The notes beneath the pieces were generated by a model. That model was not told the DNA's origin. It saw nothing but the letters and a program-made list of their open reading frames with translations, and made no database searches. This document shows positions 37,863 through 49,399 of a stretch of DNA of 64,000 nucleotides, piece after piece. Every line of letters begins with the position of its first letter. Position 1 is the first letter of the stretch. Position numbers and translations under genes: made by a program. Origin of the DNA: Latrodectus hesperus (taxonomy: Eukaryota; Arthropoda; Arachnida; Araneae; Theridiidae); the NCBI GenBank assembly GCA_037975125.1, contig CM075854.1, forward strand, positions 63,607,571 to 63,671,570. The letters are read 5' to 3'.

Positions 37863-37923
37863 TATAGAAATGATGATCTGTCTTTTCTCTGAACTCTGAT
37901 ATGTGAGAAACGCGACTGATATA
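37863..37923 (+). ncRNA. Box C/D snoRNA-like gene, intronic copy B
   Basis: Perfect C box ATGATGA (37870-37876), guide TCTGTCTTTTCT (37877-37888), D' CTGA (37889-37892), C' TGATATG (37897-37903), D CTGA (37916-37919). TATA (37863-37866) can pair with TATA (37920-37923). All four boxes are present with 12-nt guide spacing, so it is the most canonical member. The second guide (TGAGAAACGCGA) differs from other copies. Confidence 0.55.
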
Positions 37924-38274
37924 GTATGTAATGAAACACACATGCTATTATGAAGAAATTGCTTTTGTAACTGTTTTGATGTAATTCATAAAACACACAG
38001 TGAGTAATGAATAATGAGTAGAATGTTATATTCTATTTATTCAATACTATAACATTATCTGCTTATTCAAATACTTAATATATAATTTAGTAGTTACAAG
38101 TAGAATATAATGTTAAAAATGCTTAAGATTTATTTTAAAGAAAGATTTTTTTAAATTTAAATGTGTATAATCTTAGATCCCTCTAAATAATGATTTATAA
38201 AGGAGTTCTAAAATGTATCTTTAAATGCATTTCTATTCTATTGAAGTAATTTTTTATTGTTTTCAGTGATTTAG

Positions 38275-38292
38275 TGCACACACACACACACT
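38275..38292. repeat. (CA)n microsatellite
   Basis: About eight CA units followed by a T tract. Short CA runs also occur near 16490 and 44490. Confidence 0.8.
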
Positions 38293-38310
38293 TTTTTTAT
38301 TATAGTCTAG

Positions 38311-38370
38311 ACAGAGAATGACGGTGTGTGTTTTCTCTGAATATTTATTTGCAGAAAAATGTGACGGATG
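38311..38370 (+). pseudogene. Degenerate snoRNA-like copy
   Basis: The guide end GTTTTCT and D' CTGA (38337-38340) are intact. The C position ATGACGG (38318-38324) has two mismatches and D is GTGA (38361-38364). It is probably inactive. Confidence 0.4.
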
Positions 38371-38993
38371 CTCTATGTCTTGTATTATGAATAATTTTTT
38401 TGACTATTTCTCATTAATATTTTTAGAAATTTACAGAGAAATACAAATCACCACTACAACATACGCACACCACACCATACACTTAAGTGTTCAAGTTTTG
38501 GAAGATCTTTCCTGCAAAAAATATTTTTATGCTTGAAATTAAAAAAATTATTTGCGTTTTTTGATACATAATAAAATGTTTTTTTATTTACATAGATTAT
38601 AATCTATTTTTTTTTAAATTTACATCTGTATTTTTTTAAATTTACAAAGAGTATAATCTGTTTTTCTTTGCACACTGAGACATTCAAAAAAATTTCTGTT
38701 GAGACGTTAATTTTCTAAAATACAGTGTCAATGAAAGAATTTTTGTAATCACTTTTCTTTCGGTTACTGTAATCTTATGACATCTGATATCTTAGTAAGA
38801 ATTATTTTCCAGAAGTGAAACATTTTCGATCTTGGAGTGGAAAATAAAATGTCTATTTATATAGTATAGAAGTGTTTTACTTTTTTCTCACTAATAATTT
38901 TAAAATGTTTAATATAGCTTGATATATTTAATTAAACAAGTCAAATCTGTTAAAATATATACCAAAAAATATCTTTTATAATATAAACTTTTA

Positions 38994-39043
38994 ACAAAGG
39001 TGTTTTTTTTCTCTAAAATTTGATGTGTTGAAAAACCTGAATG
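38994..39043 (+). pseudogene. Degenerate snoRNA-like copy
   Basis: D' reads CTAA (39013-39016), C' TGATGTG (39021-39027) and D CTGA (39037-39040), with family spacing. The C position is ACAAAGG, much like the degraded C box of copy 4 (ATAAAGG). Confidence 0.35.
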
Positions 39044-39340
39044 AATCTGAAAAAGCATTCCCGATAAAAAGAAAGTAATAATAATAATTGCTTTTATTCA
39101 AATTATATAATTATCAGATGAACTGTGTGAATAAGATTTTGACACCTGAAAATATTTCGAGTAATGGATGGAAAAATAATCTGAATTAAGTTATACACAT
39201 AATAAAAAAGGATTACTTTTATCAAATTTTATCCTGTCAAAATTGGTATTGGGATCAATTGATGATATTAATTAAACTTGAATTACCCAAATTTATTACA
39301 ATTTTCAATGTGTTATTTTTCATGTAAAATAATAAAGATT

Positions 39341-39394
39341 ATGATTATCTGATTTTTTCATTGAATATTTACTATAGAGCAATTTAGCTAAATC
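39341..39394 (+). pseudogene. Degenerate snoRNA-like copy
   Basis: C-like ATGATTA (39341-39347, one mismatch), guide TCTGATTTTTTCA, D' TTGA (39361-39364), D CTAA (39388-39391). It is a weak but full-length match to the family layout. Confidence 0.35.
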
Positions 39395-40593
39395 TATAAA
39401 TGTTGTGATGACGAGATATTTTTTGTGACTGTTTTCATTTATTTATTCAGTGTAATGATCCAAATTTAAATATTTAGGTAAGCAAATGTACGGAATGAGT
39501 TTTATTTCAGTAAATACTTTTAACAATAGGATGACATAACTGCACCATATATTGAAAACACAGGATATGAAATATTAATCAATATCGGATATAGATTGTT
39601 AAAATTACTTATGAATTGATTTCATAATACATTAATAAACCATATTGTTTCATCATAATTTGAGTAAAAAAGCCTAATTTGTATAAAAACCTCCTTTAAT
39701 ATGAATAATGATCTTTTTTCTTAAATTGATAATGATACGCTTATATCCTTTTTATGCTGAATGGCGTTGTATGTTTTACAGCGATTGTTATATGCAAAGT
39801 AATCATGGTAATGAAGCAAAAAGTGGAATTCGAAAGAATCGATAGATTTTGCATATTAATTAGTTGTGATTTTTTTAATCATTTAAAAATTCAATTAAAA
39901 AGAATCTAATATAAAAAAGAGAAGATGTGACATATTTCACAAAATGTACAGTTTGATAATTTCCAAGGTCAATTACAATATTTCTTAAATTGTCTAACAT
40001 GACATAATGTTAGTCTATTGATCAAATTTATAAAAATTGGGATTGAAAGAATGATTTTTATGTATGAAATATTTTTAGAAAAATTATGTGTATTCCCTAG
40101 AGTTAACAGTCAGATTGAAGTCGAGGTATTTTCTCTGTTGTTAAGAAAGTTTGCAGTTATTTTTTAATTAGATTAGAAAATTTGGAATAATTCGAATTAA
40201 TATGAATTTTTAGGAGTCAATATTTCTAACAGTAGGTATCATTTACAATAAAACTGGTTTTTATTATTGTCTTGTATTTTAACAATTGTTTCAATCAATT
40301 AAAATATGCAAGTATGATAATAATTATTAATTCTACCAACAACTACAATCTGTGAAAATTATTTATTTATTTATTACAAATGCCCAGAAAATTGGTCATG
40401 ATGCCATTAGTTCTCTGACTCCCAATACCTCTGAACAGTACATAAATATTTTAATAATTATAATGCTATGAAATAAAAATTGTCTAGAAAAATAATTGAG
40501 GATTTAACTTTAGGATTAGAATATTCATGTCCTTATTCTAAATTCCAGTTTGAGCTCTTTCAGTTGTGTATTTATTATAGATTATACTGCAAG

Positions 40594-40625
40594 CAAAATT
40601 TAATCATTTCTGTGATTAAATTTTG
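40594..40625. repeat. Perfect 13-bp hairpin
   Basis: CAAAATTTAATCA (40594-40606) and its complement (40613-40625) flank a 6-nt loop, directly to the left of GC-richer repeat sequence at 40630. Confidence 0.8.
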
Positions 40626-40629
40626 TATA

Positions 40630-40780
40630 ACACCTTGAGGGCATGTCCCGAGGTTATGGATAGGGAAATGCCGCCATTCCTCTGGTGGTAGAAGGGAAAT
40701 AAAATACCATCCGCGGACTAACAGACAGAAGTCCTACCTCCTCAGTGGCAGGGACAACCATTTTTCCATGGGAGAACATC
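40630..40780. repeat. GC-richer interspersed repeat segment
   Basis: A composition break at about 40630 leads into the LINE fragment. Part of it ('ggaaataaaataccatccgcgg') resembles the block at 32.5 kb. It may be upstream LINE sequence or a separate SINE. Confidence 0.35.
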
Positions 40781-41048
40781 TTAGATACTTCAAGGACGAG
40801 AAGTATGGTACGAGGCTCGCCTTAGAACCGGTCACTATCGAGATCTGAAGATCCAAAGAACTTACCGTCTCTGAATTAATTGCGATAATATTCCACTAAC
40901 ACTAAAACACATTTTTGACTGCCCTGCCATTTTAAGGTCTCTGGCTCAGCTCGGGGAATTCCCCCCCCTCGACATCGAAAAGAGTCTATACTCCGAAAAT
41001 ATCAAGGCGATAGCCTGCTATGTTCTGCACACACATGGTCATCTATAG
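40780..41048 (+). pseudogene. 3' end of a non-LTR retrotransposon (Jockey/RTE-type LINE) ORF2
   Basis: One + frame reads EARLRTGHYRDLKI, then a stop (40872-40874), then CDNIPLTLKHIFDCPAI and on to the natural stop TAG at 41046-41048. The RLRTGHYR motif and the CxxxxxxxxHxxxC zinc knuckle are typical of the C-terminus of arthropod LINE polymerases. The reverse transcriptase and endonuclease parts are absent, so this is a 5'-truncated, dead copy. The exact clade is uncertain. Confidence 0.75.
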
Positions 41049-41445
41049 TTCTCTCCATGGACACGACACCAACCAACCACATTAAATTTCGTCTCTTTTC
41101 ATTAATTTTGGCCAATTAGGAGTCATTAGAATCGCTTCACAATTTTAAGTCGCCATCATATAACTGGAGCAAACAACCTTTTCACCAAACATTTACGATA
41201 CATACAGAAAGATATTAATCGCTATCAATTTACCGCATATAAGCTTTTCGACATTGTACAGTTGAGAGCCTAATAACGATAGCTTTTTAGAGCTTTTCAG
41301 CAACATGGTATTTCGCTTTTCAGGAGGAATTTTCATTGTGTACTCAAGTATTGCTGTGCTGAATTCAAACATAGATATGGAGGGATCTTGGAATGCATGC
41401 AAATACCCACTGCGAAAAACGAACTTGCAAACACCGGAAACGCAA

Positions 41446-41509
41446 CATGTACCTCCAGCTGTTCACCAATAGTTCACATTGAACCTAGGTGAATAGCTGG
41501 AGGTACATG
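41446..41509. repeat. 22-nt-arm stem-loop, pre-miRNA-sized
   Basis: Arms 41446-41467 and 41488-41509 are reverse complements with one mismatch, around a 20-nt loop. The size (64 nt) and arm length fit a miRNA hairpin, but the near-perfect pairing fits a young palindrome equally well. Confidence 0.8.
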
Positions 41510-42629
41510 CTGTAAACCTACCACTCCGAAGAGTTCTACTAATTGTTCGCGGGGAACTTACACACGTAGTTTCCATCAGCAGTATGGTCAAAAGGTTTAT
41601 CAGCCACAGGATTGAATGTCGATTAGTCTCAGCAGTAACATTGACAAATCAATCAAGTCAGTCGTAAGATGAACGAATTTGTCTGCATGGCAAATAAATG
41701 CTATTTACTTAATATTCTGTTTTTTATTGCCTTTAATTTTGTTCATTTAAATACATGCTTGTGTGACACATTTTTTCCTACAATATTTTTTAAAGATAAT
41801 ATTAGTATATATAAAACAGTTGTATACTACTTTTCATTTCTACTACCTATTGGAAGCTTTTCTCATTTACACCATCAAAGTTTAGATACATCTTAAAAAT
41901 AATCAGTATTTATTTAAGCCTAAACTGTATAGAAAATATCAAACATTATAAATTTTATAACTGATTTTATTATAAGCATTAAAAATGATAATATTTGAAT
42001 TTTTGTCAATTATACCATAGAAATTGGGAAAGTGATAAAAACTGTACATAATATGGTGAGTAATACATAACTAATAAAAAATTGTTGTTACTATTTAAAA
42101 ATGATTTTTGTTATGCATAAATTCATAAAGTTTAAATTAATTTCCTAACCATAACATTATACAAAATAATATCTCAACTGAAATTCAAAGTCTTGTGTTA
42201 TTCTTAATGTTTTATTACTTATCAATTTGTTATTCCTGCAAAAAACATTATTATTTCTTCCTCTAATACTACTTTATTTATAAAGTAAATTCAATTTTAT
42301 GTAATTTTATATAGTAGCATATTTAATAAAAGAAATATTTATTATATTTGACTTTTCAAATTTTTATTAAAGTAGTAAATAAGAAAAAAAAGGAATGTTT
42401 ATCAAATATTTAAAAAAAATTACATTATCTAATAAACAAAATTTTTTTCTTTCATTATTAATTACTAAAACTTTTTCTAAACATTTAATTTTCCAAAAAA
42501 ATAATTTGAAATAGCAAGCTTTATCAACTGTTGCAGTTTCGTTACGAATTTGCAAATATTTTGGTTACATGGATGATGTTCACCATAGTAATAAATATGC
42601 TGGATTTCATCAAACTAATGTATACCTTG

Positions 42630-42880
42630 TCAAAAATAGCATATATAAAGTGGACTTTTATACTAAGTCTGTAGTGCAAAATAAATTCAGTTTTAAAATA
42701 TGAAAATAGAGTAATTTCGTTTAAATACTGATTTAAAACATCCATTCCAGCAGGAAACTGTTCTGTCCACAACTTCCTTGATGAGGTATTTATAATCTGT
42801 TGAAAATCTCAGCCAGTCATTTTCCTAACCAAATGGGGCATAAAATGACTCAGCGGAAAGTGAATAAAGCTATCTGTAAA
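42630..42880 (+). repeat. Unclassified interspersed repeat, copy 1
   Basis: It matches 52560-52815 in the same orientation through words such as 'gagtaatttcgttnaaatactga', 'attccagcagga' and 'cataaaatgactc'. The copies are clearly diverged. No terminal repeats or coding signal were seen. Confidence 0.6.
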
Positions 42881-43056
42881 GCGGAGAAGCATATCCTATA
42901 TTGTTTTTTGTGACAAAATGTGTTTATGTGCCTGTTTATGTGTGGATGTTGAAACTTTAAAGGAGAATATGAATATGGTTTCTGGTGCCAGACGAAGTAT
43001 ATGTTTAAAGTACTAGGGAGATGACGTTAAACATCTCACGTTTTTTCTTTTTTTAA

Positions 43057-43389
43057 ATGCTGAGTCATTTGAGTAGTTCAAAAACACTTGAAATGCTGTT
43101 ACGACAATTTGCATATGACTCTGAATTGGTTTGGTTTATTCCTCGATATATGCTCACCTTTTTGCACATGGTGGCGGATCCAACTGTATTCGACTTTGAA
43201 AGTAATAATCATGGATATTGGATCAGATTTCGAATTTTCACCAAACTAATTTTCTCCCCAAGAAGTACATACGAGCATAATTTATTTCATAAAAAATTCT
43301 TGGATTCTGGAAATCTCATAGATATAATTGAATATTTATTGAGATTTCTTGCTAGGAAACCAAATGCCATAATAGATTCTTTGCTTTAG
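43057..43389 (+). other. 110-codon open frame of unknown nature
   Basis: The longest open frame outside the gene exons. It starts at ATG 43057 and ends at TAG. I recognise no domain, signal or splice context, and the base composition matches the surroundings. It may be part of an old transposon or chance. I do not claim a gene. Confidence 0.12.
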
Positions 43390-45751
43390 CAATTTGATGT
43401 AATATAATGCTGAATATATCATCTTGCCATATTAAAAAGCGCATTTTATTCATATTTTTATTTCTCTGTAATCAAGTAAATACGTATATTTTATTTATGT
43501 ATATTATTCGGAGCAAATATATTAAGTAAATATATTTTATTTATTCATATACTATTTCCGTATAATAGCTGTAATTTTATTATTTTCTTACAGTTTGCTA
43601 CGTGTATTTTAATTTATATTTCGCTATCGGTATTTTACACGAAGTGGATTTTATTTTTCAATCAGCCTTAGAAGGATTTGGGATATTTTGCGAAATTCTT
43701 AAGGAAATTGTTAGTTATGTCTTTTAAACTTATTTAAATTGGGAAGAAGCTTATTTTATTGTGAATAATTTATTATTTAAGAAAAATATTTATATAAAAC
43801 ATACCATAAATATAATGCAATAGTTCATTTTATTATTTATAGAATAATTTATAATCTGGGTCTTATTTTTTTAGCTTGAAATAAATTCGTTTTCACTGAA
43901 ATTCCAAATATTATCTTTATCCAATTATATTCACAAATTAATTCAATTTTGTAAGGATGTTTAATAAAATTTTCTTTCAAAATTGAGCGAAAACCGAATT
44001 TCTTTAAAAATCTTTCGCAAAAGGGTTTATTATTTACGCTTGTCTTTGGGAAAAAATAAAGAAAAACATTTTTAAATGAATTACTTCTCAATTGTAAAGA
44101 AAGTTAAATATTTAACAGAAAAAAATATATTGAAGGAAATTCCAGTTATTGCAAAAAGTGAAACTCACCACTTTAGATTAATTAGAAATATTTAAATTTT
44201 ATGCATTGATATTAATAAATTAAATAATAATATTATTTTAATAAATATAAATTTTACGCATCGATATTAAATAGATTTTGAATATTTATGTTCAATCTAA
44301 AATTATTTCAAATATACTTGAGCTTGAAACTAAATATCATATTTTAAATAGAAGTTTTCGTGTATAGGCAACACATTTGAACAAAATAAACTTTCAGTTA
44401 ATCATCAGTACCCGATAATTTACCTTTTAAGAAAGCGTTCTTTTTAAAGATTCTTTTTATGATAAGGACCGGTTATGGTACAAAAAGTCACACACACACA
44501 CAGTTGATTAGTGATCAATCTTTAAGTGACATCTGCTATCTTAATAAAGGTGTGTGAAAACAGCTATTTAGTTATCAGAAAGATGGGAATTCCTGTCATC
44601 GCCCGATATTAAACGCATTAAGGTTGATGATTCGTTTTTCATTTTTATGTCACACCATTCTTAAAATTCGGTTATTCTTAATTTTTTACTTTGTAAGTAG
44701 ATTAAGCGAAAAAGTGATAAAATTAAAATTAGTTCTTTGCATACACGATGAATGTTTTTTTTTTGAAAAGTTGTTTGCCCCGCCCCATGTATTTTAAAAG
44801 TTATTGGAGAAAAAGTTCTATGGGATGATTTCAAACACATTTGAATAATCTTATTTGTTATGCTTTGCATTTTACCAGTACTAAAATTTTGCTTCTTAGC
44901 CTGAAGTCATAAATGTAGTATAAATCTTAAACAATGATATTTATATCGTATTCGGTCTATAAATTTTGTACAGATACCATCTTTAAAAGGTATTTTTTCA
45001 ATTGTTCTTGGCGTCTTTATGTCGGTAGTAATTTATATCCTCGTGTAAGGTACTTATGCTTTGTTTTTCTTTTTTAAGTGCATTTCATCTTAAAATAGTT
45101 TCTAATTATTGGTTGCGTTAGGATTATCTACAAACTAAATGTACACTTCAAAAAGAAAATTGCTTATTTTAGATCATCTTTTATTAATTGAAAAAATGTA
45201 ATTATTTTCCTTTTTATTTATACTTTTTAAAATAACAAGCCCATCTTTTTGTTTATTTGTTAGTGATGTGAATTATTTTGGCATGTACTTAGTTTAAATA
45301 AATTCTAACTTATTATTTTCTTGTCACATTAATTTGTAATACAATTCCAAATGATTATTGTGTTAACAGTATTGAATGTAGCTTATGTAATGTTAGCTAA
45401 AAACACTTCTACATTAAATACACATCGAATGTTAATGTCATTATTTTAATACACTTAGTAAACAGATTAAATAGAATTGTTGTTAATTTTTAATCAGGCT
45501 GTTTCAAGAGATAAATACAGAAAAATTCATTTCAATAAATTACTTTAAAAGCAAAATTATTTGAGTGAGTAAAAACATGTTTCACCACAAAGAACGGAAA
45601 TAAGTTTAAAAATAGGATTGTGGTTATACACTGGGAAAACTTGTAATGAAACAAAAGAATGTTTGAAGTTGGAAAAGATTTACCACTGTTCAATCTCCCT
45701 CAAAATATCTCAGCTTTTTCCTTGCATAATTATATTTATGTCTAGAATGGG

Positions 45752-45754
<3 letters not shown>

Positions 45755-45824
<70 letters not shown>
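45755..45824. repeat. (TA)35 microsatellite
   Basis: About 70 bp of uninterrupted TA. The Ile-Tyr open frames on both strands here are artefacts of this repeat. Confidence 0.95.
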
Positions 45825-45826
<2 letters not shown>

Positions 45827-47909
45827 AACTAAAAGCTATTGATATAAATTTTAGAATATTTTCTATGAAAATTTTGATTGAATTTTTTTGAATCCATTTA
45901 TAATACATTTTTGTTAAACTTTCCTTTTCATAAATAATTTTTGCTACTTATATTTTTATTAATAAATCCATGATTTGTTAATGTATTTAATGAAGACTTC
46001 CTTGTATATTAAATTGCTTAAACTTTTATTTAATAGCAACATTTGCAAAGCAAAATTTGTCTAAAAATTATTGAAAATTTTTAAACTAAAAATATCAACA
46101 TAATTTTGATTGATATGAAACTAAGAATATCAACATAATTTAGAATAATAAATTATAAAGACAGTTTTTTAGATTCGTGTTTGTTGATTTTTCTAATAAG
46201 TTCGTAGTATTAAATATAATATTTTGAATGTTTGTTTAATGTAATAACAAAAAACTCGCCCTTTACAGATAAAATTTTATTAAAACTTAGCACCCCCGTA
46301 TAACTGAATCAGCACCTTGTTGCTTGTTTTTCTTTTTTTTTTTTCACTTTCTTATGCTCTTGGCTTTCGTTTGGAAAGCAGCCCGCTTGTAGACTTGCGT
46401 TTTTTCTGTCCGTGGAATTAGCTCGCAGCTTCATCCTAAACGAAAAGGAGCGTGTTTTTTTTTATGGTTTTGCTTTTCGTTCTTTGTTTGTATTACGTGA
46501 ACCAATCTGTGTATTCTTAGAAATATTGTGTTAAAAGTCCAGTGTGCGGAATACAATCGACGGCCGAAAATAATTTTTCATATCAATTTATTTTTTATTT
46601 TGCGACTTATTTACGAGTATATATGATATTGATGTGGCTTCTAAAATTAATTAAAATCACTATGAGGATGAATTATTATAGGTACCCACCTCAAAATTTT
46701 GATCATGTTATACTGACAAGGTTGACACTTGAGATGCCATGTACTACCCTCTGATAGTGGATATATATTGGACCATACGAAGCTTTTAAAGTGTACAGTA
46801 TTTTATTTGGCGTGTTTCCGCTTAATCGTGTATCGAACTTGCTACCTCTTGGTAACGACGCTTTTGCCCCAGACTTTACACGGTGTTCACCATGCCATGA
46901 TATTCCCCAAGTTCATAAATTTGCAAGATTTCTTATTTGTTGACTACTATTTATCAAAAAGATTCATTAAGAATAATGTCGGTGAAAATTTTTATAAAGA
47001 ATTCCGTCACATCAAATGATTTAAGATTATAATATTTTATTATTGTTACCAAATATAAGAATAACTGTTGAAAGAAATTCATTGCAATAAAATCCTCAGT
47101 ACGTCAAAATTTCCTAAATTTCGAGCAAAATTCAAATTAACATTCTGTTTATAACAACGTTGTAATGAGAATTTAGTTAGAATATCTATATATATATATT
47201 CATTATAATGAGAACAAATTTTTGATATTTTTATGCAGTTTGTTCTATTGAAAATCCACTGTATAATTCATGTTGAAAGAATAATAAGTCCAGGTTGTAA
47301 TTTTGTTTCAAATTATTTCTAAAATTTTCCTTTCTTAAAACCCAATATCGTTTTTACAAATTATAGGAACTTTCATTTAATCATTTTGTTCCAGAAAAGT
47401 TTATATATAATATTTATTTTTATAAAAAGCAATATTTTTTATTTTAGATTATAATCTTATAATCGAATTTTTGTGTTTGACAATCGTGTAATCATGCATT
47501 CCTCTATGCGTAGATGTACTATGAGGCCTAATTATTAATATTAGGAATCATATAAGGGGACCTGTCTTACCCCTTTCTAGCTTTGAAACGCCAACAAATT
47601 TGGACAAAGAAAGGGCGCCGAAGTATAGAAAACTGGCTATGTCCTACAGATTGAGACGTCTTGCAGAGTCCTCATTGTTAAGTTGTAGAAGTTAGCCATC
47701 CTATTTTGCTGCTGCTTTACAGCTTTATAATTGAAAAAAATAGATTACAAAGTTGTAGATAAGTAATGATTTACTATTAATAATAACTTACGCACTATCT
47801 TGGGAGTTTGCTTTGTTTGTCATTCAACAGTTACCTTTTGTAAAAGAGGGCTAATTAGACTTGGACAAGCAATTTAAAGTAGATTCCAAACCACAACAAA
47901 CATCCAAAT

Positions 47910-47981
47910 CCGAGATGGGATTTTGACCCACAAATTGTTGAATTGAAGACCAGAGCGACAACCATTCGGCTACTAGCTCGG
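47910..47981 (-). repeat. tRNA-derived SINE, minus strand
   Basis: Minus-strand A box TAGCCGAATGG (start at 47972) and B box GGTCAAAATCC (start at 47928) are 44 nt apart. CCGAG/CTCGG closes an acceptor-like stem (47977-47981 with 47910-47914). It resembles a tRNA-Leu or tRNA-Ser head. The tail runs left to about 47860 and matches the family tail seen at 14.4 kb. Confidence 0.6.
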
Positions 47982-48702
47982 CTACTTCGTGTGAAGAAAA
48001 GACCGTGTCTGGATTTGTACATAAGCTCCAATACTGTTGAGTAACGCAAATCGCGAAAGAAAGATTTTTCTGAGTATAGATGTGCATTGTGGTTAAAGCT
48101 GAGTAGATTGAAAATAAATTTTTTATGTCCCTAAAGACAACTAGTTATTTATATCTGTGCACTTCATGTCACTGCGTTATAATTCAAGCTAGCTGAAGTT
48201 GTATTATAATGTTGTATGTTGTACGCGTCTCTTTCTTCGCTGCTCTACATCTATGTAACTGACTTTTTTTCCTGTATCCCATTTAGTTTTCCGAGTTGGG
48301 ATCGTTAACTTCCAAATTTTATTGAGGTGATCAACAAGTCTTGTCTTGTAATGCATAGCTTCTTCCTGTATCTCAACACCTTTTTGATAACCGTAATTGA
48401 TTGCATTCCACAATTAACAGAGAGAGGAGGGGTTTAAAAAAGACTTTACTGGTTACTTTGTAGATAATTTTTGCTAAGAAAATCTATCCAGTACAGTGGA
48501 ACAAATTCTTAAAATGTATTTTATTATTTTTATTGTTTCATGTTATCGTTTCTTGTGTTAATTGTATTATCGGTTGATATTTTATTAGTTATAATAAGTC
48601 CTGTTTGTACAATAATTTTTAAAGATGAAAATTTTGGATTGTATAAGACATTGTTGATGAAGGGGGAAAAACATTTCAATGAAAGAGTTTTATTTTTTTC
48701 TG

Positions 48703-48704
<2 letters not shown>

Positions 48705-48776
<72 letters not shown>
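48705..48776. repeat. (AT)36 microsatellite
   Basis: About 72 bp of uninterrupted AT. Confidence 0.95.
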
Positions 48777-48784
<8 letters not shown>

Positions 48785-49345
48785 CTTTACCAACCTATAT
48801 TTACAGTTTTAAACATTGGTAAGATCAAGTAAAGTTAAGATACATTTCTTATATACAGAGTAATTTTATTCAAATGGAGAAATATGAAATTATGTTTCGA
48901 AACTCAGATTTGAAACAGTTTCTCCTTACACTTATCCATTTTCCCATAAAAATAATAAATTCTTTATGAAAACTTGATAGAGCTCACTTTTGATTCTAAA
49001 TGATTTTATTTTTAAGAAACATCTAAAAGTGTTTAAATAAAGGATAAAACTGTGAAAGATATATCTGAAAATCGCATTGAGTTGGTCCAAAAATTTTCCC
49101 AGAATCATTTTCAACTGTGCATTGTGGTGTATAGTTTGATGTAATAAGGTAAAAATATTATTACTATTCAAATGGGATAAGAATTATTAATGTGATTTTA
49201 TGACATTTTAATCCGAAATGTTGAATAAATTGACATTTTTTTTATCATTCTCAGCCAGAAATTACAGAAGTATTGCATAAATTTGAAATATCTAAGGCAT
49301 TTAATAGTGTTTATTTATATACATTTTTAATCTCTCTAGCAATCA

Positions 49346-49399
49346 CACATTATATAGATCTTTATAATCATACATGATTATAAAGATCTATATAATGTG
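49346..49399. repeat. Perfect 26-bp hairpin, 2-nt loop
   Basis: Arms 49346-49371 and 49374-49399 are exact reverse complements separated by AC. It lies 775 bp upstream of the exon 3 acceptor. It is likely a recent palindromic copy event, and could fold in the pre-mRNA. Confidence 0.95.

Noticed and set aside
43057..43389. 110-codon open frame as a gene
   Set aside because: No recognisable domain, no splice context, composition like the flanks; listed only as an unexplained open frame.
45618..45908. Ile-Tyr-rich open frames on both strands (also at 48540-48812 and 52844-53269)
   Set aside because: They are translations of (TA)n microsatellites.
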